From Thuidium tamariscinum (lineage: Eukaryota; Streptophyta; Bryopsida; Hypnales; Thuidiaceae): a stretch of DNA of 64,000 nucleotides. The notes below the pieces were generated by a model. It saw only the letters and a program-made list of their open reading frames with translations, was not told the origin of the DNA and did not search any database. The translations under genes were made by a program, and so were the position numbers. Location of the stretch: contig OX344751.2 of NCBI GenBank assembly GCA_947034885.2, positions 40,949,082-41,013,081 of the forward strand, in the 5' to 3' direction. This document shows, in pieces, positions 58,609 to 64,000 of this stretch; the stretch's first letter is position 1; each line of letters starts with the position of its first letter.

Positions 58609-60297
58609 AGGGCCACTGAGTACAATGTGAAGAAATTGCATTGCCCATGCACATAGTGCCGAGGGCGCAAGAGACGGCTCCTGCGCAATGTACGTGAGCA
58701 CCTCATCTGCAACGGCAAAGACCCATCTTGTCGGATTTGGAGAGGGCCCGGCATCAGAGATTCTTCAGATGAAGAGTGGGAGCAACAATTTCGTGGACCA
58801 CTTCCAGAGGAACCGCTAGCAATGGATGCTACTGTTGATGCTCGTGGCATGATTGACCAAGCGACACGTCTACTTCATGACGAAACTTACGTAGTGGAGA
58901 GACTTCAAGAAGAAGTGCAAGATGCTTTTGCCATTGTTGACTCCATCCATGAACAGTCAATGCAGGAGTTAGGAAGGGACGTAGCAGACAGTCAAGAATG
59001 TCGCGATGTAGAGAATCACGAACAAGAGGTTCATGATGGAGGGCAGGAAGATTCAAACTTTGACGCTAGGGTGCTCGAGGAGTCTTTGGAGCAATTATAT
59101 GATGGGGCACAAGCCAGCAAGCTTGCATCCACTGTACTTTTCATGAACCTTTGTACCGTGCATGGCGCTAGCAACCACTGCGCCAATGAATTATTCATCC
59201 TTTTGCATACGCATCTCCTACCGGACAAGAATACCCTATTAAGGAGCTACCATGCAGCAAGTACCTTGACCACAAAATTGGGCTTGACTTACAACACAAT
59301 TCATGCATGTGAATGAGGATGTGTGCTATTTCGTGGCCTTCATGAGAATATAGTCTGTTGTCCCAAGTGCGGCGGCCGTAGATATCGAGATGAAGAGAAG
59401 CGTGCCTTCCCAGTGAAGGTGCTTCGGCACTTTTCAATCATTTCCCGACTGCAAAGAATGTTCATGAGTCCGAGTATCTCAAAGCTCATGCTTTGGCATG
59501 CGGAGAACCGCAGTAACCAAGAAGGAGGTGATGGTCTTGTAAGGCATCCCTGTGATTCGAAAGCTTGGAAACACTTTGAAGAAAACGTGGATCTATCATT
59601 TGGAAATGACCCATAGAATGTTCATTTTGCATTGGCAGCAAACAGGGTTAATCCTTTTAAGCAAAACCGGTCATTGTGGTCCACATGGCCAGTCATTTTG
59701 CTGAATTATAACTTGCCGCCATGGTTAAGTACAAAAAAATTCTTCATGTTGTTGGCTCTATTGATTCCCGGGAGAGAGTTTGTCACAGTTGATGTCTTCG
59801 ACGTATATTTGGAGCCACTTGTTGATGAGTTGTTGGAGTTATGGGCAGGAGTTCCAGCTTATGATGTATCCAAAGATGCTGGCTCTAAGGCTTTTCAGTT
59901 AGGTGCCATGTTTTTGTGGACTATCCATGACTTCCCAGGTTATGGTACAGTTGGAGGATTTTTCCATCAAGGGTATGCTGCGTGCCCGTGGTGTGGCCAG
60001 GACTTAGGCGCCGAACATTCTACAGAGCTCGGTAAGCAAACTTATATTGAAACGCGACGTTGGCTCCTTGAAGATCATCCGTACTGGTCAGAAGAAATGA
60101 AGGACCACTTCAACGGATTCATGGAAAACCACCCAAGACCACGAGAAGTGACTGTAGAGGAGCAGATCCAGCATGTACTGGAGTGCGAGGCATGGGGAGC
60201 AGCTGGAAATAGAGACGGTGTTCTTGGAGACCCGTCCAAATTATATGGTTTGAATTCAAAGCGCCTAAGCATTCTTTTTAAGTTGCCGTACTGGAAG
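58609..60297 (+). pseudogene. CACTA TNP2 transposase, first large exon, three in-frame stops
   Basis: Enters from an acceptor GAATTGCAG at 58,608 and leaves at a donor TGGAAG|GTGAGT after 60,297, 563 codons in one frame. The N-terminal part has a Cys-rich HCPCT-stop-C word and NVREHLICNG then GIRDSSDEEW. The middle holds CVLFRGLHENIVCCPKCGGR. The catalytic-region part has RVNPFKQNRSLWSTWPVIL, DFPGYGTVGGFFHQGYAACPWCG and ends FKLPYWK, all typical of TNP2 (Transposase_21, PF02992). Stops: TAG 58,654, TGA 59,314, TAG 59,614. The next exon, expected to begin with the HNLDVMH-type core, is not found downstream, so the gene is truncated as well as broken. Confidence 0.9.
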
Positions 60298-62043
60298 GTG
60301 AGTTCCAGTAGTCCTTGCACCAGTTTAAGAAAATGAGTGGAAGGGCACTTGTATGCAACTACTACAGTAGATGTAAGTGGATGTGAGCCCTCGAGATGGC
60401 ACTCAGGACTCTGGGTCCATTTTTCGCGATTAAATAGCGAAAATTAGTCAAAATATTCAAGAAAAAGACATAAAAAGAGTGTTGAGGGAGTTTTGGTGTC
60501 AGTCTATGCCAAAATGGTAGAAAACCAACTTAGAAGGTGGAAAATTCCTAATCCTAGAAATTTGAATCATTCTAAGTCTCCAAAGCAAGTTTATGTAAAG
60601 ATTTAGTAATTCCGAGAGAAATAAGGAATAGAGAGTTAGTCAGTCCTAGTACTTGTCTGTGCAAAGTCAACCTTTTGAGGATGCACATGACATACTGACT
60701 AAGCCAAAAGAGTCTACTACGAGCGTGGAAGAGTTACTAGGGCTTAAGTTCAGTGTTGGAACAAATTGAATTTAAAGGTAAAACCACTACAATGGATTTG
60801 GAGAATTCGAACTTCACGAGATAAAAGATGGAGGATTGGAGATTGAAGACTACAGAGAGGTGTTCCAAGGGTAGGAGCATGCCAGGAGCGAACAAGAATC
60901 AAACAATTGTCCAAGATTCCCGGGCATCGGAAATTAAATTGTCCAATTGGGCAAAGTAATTCCAAATTACTAAAATTAGAAAGGTGCAAGGTTGCGTGGG
61001 ACTTACACCAAGAATCTAGGAGTGCCCTAGATGTTACCCAATTTATTTCGGATTTTTCCGAAATTCCACGTTGACTCCATGGAAAGTCAACCGCACATAG
61101 AAATGTTCGTAAAATCATAGAAATTACGTATGATGCGGTAAAATCTCACTAAAAATTAGGATAGGTTTTTGTGTGCTAAATAAGCGCCCGATCAAGTTTG
61201 AAGACATTCTGACATTCCGACATTCCCAACTACCAAAACCGGCATCGACATCGAAATTCACTGGAAGTTACAAGTTGGCGGCGGGTTGACCGGCGTATCA
61301 GGAGCGAATGATGTCCGATTGTCGCAAATAAGGAGTCATTCCTTACTCTCACGAACATACCTAACGACCCTGGCCTGACGGATTCATCAAAATGCACAAA
61401 TCCTAAAAGTTAGATTTTTGACTTTTAATTGGAGTTACCGTAATTCCAATTTGGGCGTGCAAATGGCCTAGGAGTGAGCCTTCAACTATTTCCCATTTTT
61501 CATTTGCCGTTAACAAGTCCAACTTCAACATTGTTAGTCACTACTGGTGGAAATTTCAAGCATTGAGTGCCAAAGTTCGGTTTAAACACTGTCATGTGTA
61601 CCTCCTTTGGTGGCAAAATCTTGAAATACTAAGAAATTTTGGGAATTTAAAGTGAAAGTTCGATTAAACACTGTCATGTGTACCTCCTTTTGCGATTAAA
61701 ATTCTTAAAATACTAGGCGAAATTCCATACGGCGAAGCTTTGAACCCCCACAAGTACATATATTACTCAAACCACTCACAACAAAGTTAAGGGTTTGGAT
61801 AGTTGGAGTTCAAATAACTAAGTCTTTGGAAGAGACCATCAACAACCAGAAAGGAGAAAGGAAGGGCTTTCAACTACAAGCCAATAATTCTCTTGTCAAC
61901 TCCTTATTACATCTACCCCCTGGTTTTTGTAGCTATTGGGAGAAATTGGTCAACTTTTGGAAAATAGGACAACATTCCATAAATCCATTAGATTGAGTGA
62001 CTAGGTGTTAATTCTACCATAACTCAAAAATTAAAGGAGAAAA
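60298..62043. other. unassigned repeat DNA after the CACTA transposase
   Basis: No gene. The text at 61,400-61,500 (TTGGAGTTACCGTAATTCC) recalls the flank at 2.3 kb (TTGGAGTTTAACTC), so part of this may be the LTR-like DNA of that family. A direct repeat is listed separately. Confidence 0.3.
61573..61738 (+). repeat. 83-bp direct repeat, two units
   Basis: AAGTTCG(G/A)TTTAAACACTGTCATGTG-type sequence starts at 61,573 and again at 61,656, each with ACCTCCTTT and AAATACTA words. Confidence 0.65.
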
Positions 62044-63364
62044 CACTACAAAAAAACAAGGGTAAATGTGACTACGATATATGACTGCTACGCAGTCATT
62101 GAGGCCAAAAACGACTGCGCCGCGATTTGGGGCCCAGAAGTCATTGTGGACAAGTCACGGCCCCAGTGACTAGTACTGTATTATCACCATCCACTTCTGC
62201 CTTGGATGACTGAAGGATGGAGGGGTCTACGTGGCACTTCAGTTTTTTTGGAAAATTTTTGGGTTCACGTTGGGCAGCTGCCCATTTCAGGCTAAATTTC
62301 CGAAGACCAAAGTGACGTCAGCAAGGACCGGAGACATTCTAAAGTGGAGGTGAAGTCATGGTTAAGTCACTATGTAGTCACACTGATGGACTGCATTTCG
62401 TGACGTGGACCGCCACGTCAGCTTTTACGATGTCATTTTCAAGTCAATGTTAAGTCATGGTTTAGGCACGTTTTAGTCGCGCTCTTCCTTTTAGTTTTCT
62501 AACGTGGACTTCCACGTGGGCTATTACGAAGTCATTCTGAAGTTCTGATTTAGTCACGGTTTAGTCACTCTGAAGTCATGGTGCGGCTCTAGATTCTCCG
62601 ACGTGGATGGCCATGTGAGCAACGCCCGCAATTATTTCAGAGTCATTCTGTAGTTGTAAGCATTCCCTGGTTGCTAAGACGTGATGATTTTGGGGAGTCA
62701 TTTCCTAGTTCGGTACAAGTAGTTTCCACGATGCCAAACCGGGTTTAGGGTCAGTTACCTCTGAGTCATTACGTTGTCATATTTAGTTTCACGAGGCCAA
62801 CGTGTGGGCTACATGGTAGTCATTCATGAGTTGTATCTAAGAAATATCAGAGTACTTTGTACTCTAATCAGTCATTTTCCAGTTCCCTAGGTGTTGCCAA
62901 TATATACCGAGTGTTGCAAACTGAAAGTCATCCTCACAGTCCTCTCTCTTCCTAGTCGCGCTACACTTGCTTACGACTTACACAAAACTCAGACATCGCC
63001 TATGCCACATGCACATGACACGACTGAAGAACTCAACAACTACCCGGCCCTACAACACAGGTTGCAGCAACATTCACCATGTAGACTGTAGCACCATCAC
63101 TATCATGCCCTCCACACCCTAACACACTCGTACAATGATGGAAGAACAATGGTATCACAAGCCATACAACATGGAATGAAGATGATGGAACATGAATTTC
63201 AAACATGCAAACTGAACAAGTGGCCCCTGAGATAGGAAAGGCCATCACTTCAGAGTACCATTCATATTTATAAACGCGTTGGTCTCATGTGAATGTCTAC
63301 ATGCTGCTCTAAATCATCAAGGAGGGTTTCTTAACAAAAACAGTACCGTTGGACACCTTACAGT
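62044..63364 (+). mobile_element. second terminus of the same CACTA family
   Basis: Starts CACTACAAAAAAACAAGGG and has dense GTCATT/AGTCAC words to about 62,880. TATTATCACCATCCACTT sits at 62,179 as in the 47,495 element, followed by a matching CTACGTGG region. No gene or right end in the window; the hAT-like foldback at 63,365 may have inserted into it. Confidence 0.65.
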
Positions 63365-63544
63365 CAGGGTTGCTTCCGTCGCGTCACGTCCGTCCGTCAG
63401 GATGTCCGTCCGCTGACGTGACGGGGAGCCGAGCGTCCGTCAGGATGAAATTCACGACAGAATCCGCGACAGAGGATGAAAAATCGTCGACAGGGCCGTC
63501 CACGAGGCCGTCCACCGTCGACCGGACCGTCCAGGATAGAATCG

Positions 63545-63740
63545 AACCGATTAGGGCTAGCCGGCTGTAAACTTCAGAGCCTTGTAACTTTTGCAAAAAG
63601 TTTTCAAATTGGGCAAATGAGATGTTTTTCGGCATCTACAAAAACTGTAGATGCTGAAAAACATCTCATTTGCCCAATTTGAAGACTTTTTGCAAAAGTT
63701 ACAAGGCTCTGAAGTTTGCAGCCGGCCAGCCCTAATCGGT
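63545..63740. repeat. central palindrome of the hAT-like element
   Basis: Arms of about 95 bp with few mismatches around 63,643 (CATCTACA...TGTAGATG). Small open frames on both strands here are mirror artefacts. Confidence 0.75.
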
Positions 63741-63864
63741 GGACGGCCTCGTCGACGGCCCTGTCGACGGTGGACGGCCTCCTCGACGGCCCTGTCGACG
63801 GTCGACGACCTCCTCGACGGCCCTGTTAACGGTCGACGGCCTCGTGGACGGCCTTGTCGATGGT
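63741..63864 (+). repeat. 31-bp GC-rich tandem repeat, four units
   Basis: Units start at 63,741, 63,772, 63,803 and 63,834 with GACGGCCTC and TCGACGGCCCTGT words. A shorter inverted piece of the same sequence lies at about 63,485-63,530 in the other arm. The 31-bp length shifts the frame each unit, so it is not a coding repeat. Confidence 0.75.
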
Positions 63865-64000
63865 CGACGGACTTCATCCAGGCCGTCGACGACGCCGTCA
63901 GCATTCAGGACGGCCTCTGACGCGTCCTGACTCGTCACGACTGACGCGTCATGACATCCGGACGGGAAAAGCCCACGTCACGTCGGGATAGACAACCCTG

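Larger units (their letters stand above)
47495..60297 (+). mobile_element. large CACTA/En-Spm element, right end not found
   Basis: The left terminus CACTACAAGGAATTGAGG starts at 47,495 and is followed by many AGTCAT/GTCATT words in both orientations (subterminal repeats). Two divergent decayed genes follow: a minus-strand Transposase_24/FCP1-like gene (54.8-50.3 kb) and a plus-strand TNP2 gene (58.6-60.3 kb). TATTATCACCATCCACTT lies 137 bp from the terminus and also 135 bp from the terminus at 62,044, which ties the two to one family. That both genes belong to the 47,495 element is an inference from layout; the right terminus appears lost after 60.3 kb. Confidence 0.6.
63365..64000. mobile_element. 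hAT-like foldback with CAGGGTTG ends
   Basis: Starts CAGGGTTG at 63,365; the last 8 bases of the window are the inverse (CAACCCTG). The outer arms share GTCACGTC- and GTCAGGA-type words in inverse order, and the middle is a palindrome. CAGGG-type ends are usual in hAT elements, but the 8-bp target duplication falls outside the window. Very GC-rich at the sides, AT-rich at the centre. Confidence 0.55.

Noticed and set aside
58829-60320. Minus-strand frames opposite the TNP2 gene
   Set aside because: Shadows of the clearly recognisable plus-strand transposase.

Overview
This window looks like nuclear DNA of a land plant with a large, AT-rich, repeat-filled genome. The plant signals are a TKL-type kinase fused to TPRs, CACTA/En-Spm transposase genes, plant-type SEC14/CRAL-TRIO exons and GT-AG introns. 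The kinase-TPR architecture and its near-identical TPR units resemble families I associate with seed-free plants such as mosses, lycophytes or ferns; the lineage is an inference. I see no rRNA, tRNA, CRISPR array or bacterial-style operon.

Only one gene looks largely intact: a minus-strand protein kinase with a C-terminal TPR array, about 15,889 to 11,760, in two or three exons. Its splice junction joins kinase to TPR in frame. Its second intron holds a 0.7-kb MITE. Its 3' end breaks down at a frameshift in the ninth TPR unit, 50 bp from two abutting CACTA-type termini.

Layout. 1-7.0 kb: relic of an element encoding a 'putative plant transposon protein'-like ORF (minus), split by a 1.68-kb LTR-derived palindrome with a target-site duplication. 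7-11.7 kb: AT-rich relics including a TTAA-flanked element. 11.7-15.9 kb: the kinase-TPR gene. 16-21 kb: AT-rich, MITEs. 21-36.4 kb: a patchwork of repeated modules carrying decayed SEC14/CRAL-TRIO exons, broken up by MITEs. 36.4-44.3 kb: nested DNA-transposon relics, including a 215-bp CACTA foldback, a 47-bp minisatellite and a 1.4-kb Tc1/mariner-like foldback. 44.3-47.5 kb: a probable hAT C-terminus (minus) and a second copy of the plant transposon protein (plus). 47.5-60.3 kb: a large CACTA element with two divergent decayed genes. The minus gene combines a Transposase_24-like region with a coiled coil, an acidic linker and a degenerate FCP1-like phosphatase domain. The plus gene is a TNP2 transposase with three in-frame stops. 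60.3-64 kb: unassigned repeat DNA, a second terminus of the same CACTA family, and a hAT-like foldback with GC-rich tandem repeats that reaches the window end.

The most notable finding is the FCP1-like domain inside the CACTA-borne gene. Removing two CACTA-type MITEs, each with one copy of its 3-bp target duplication, rejoins its reading frame. The LTR palindrome at 4.1-5.8 kb passes the same test in the other element's ORF.
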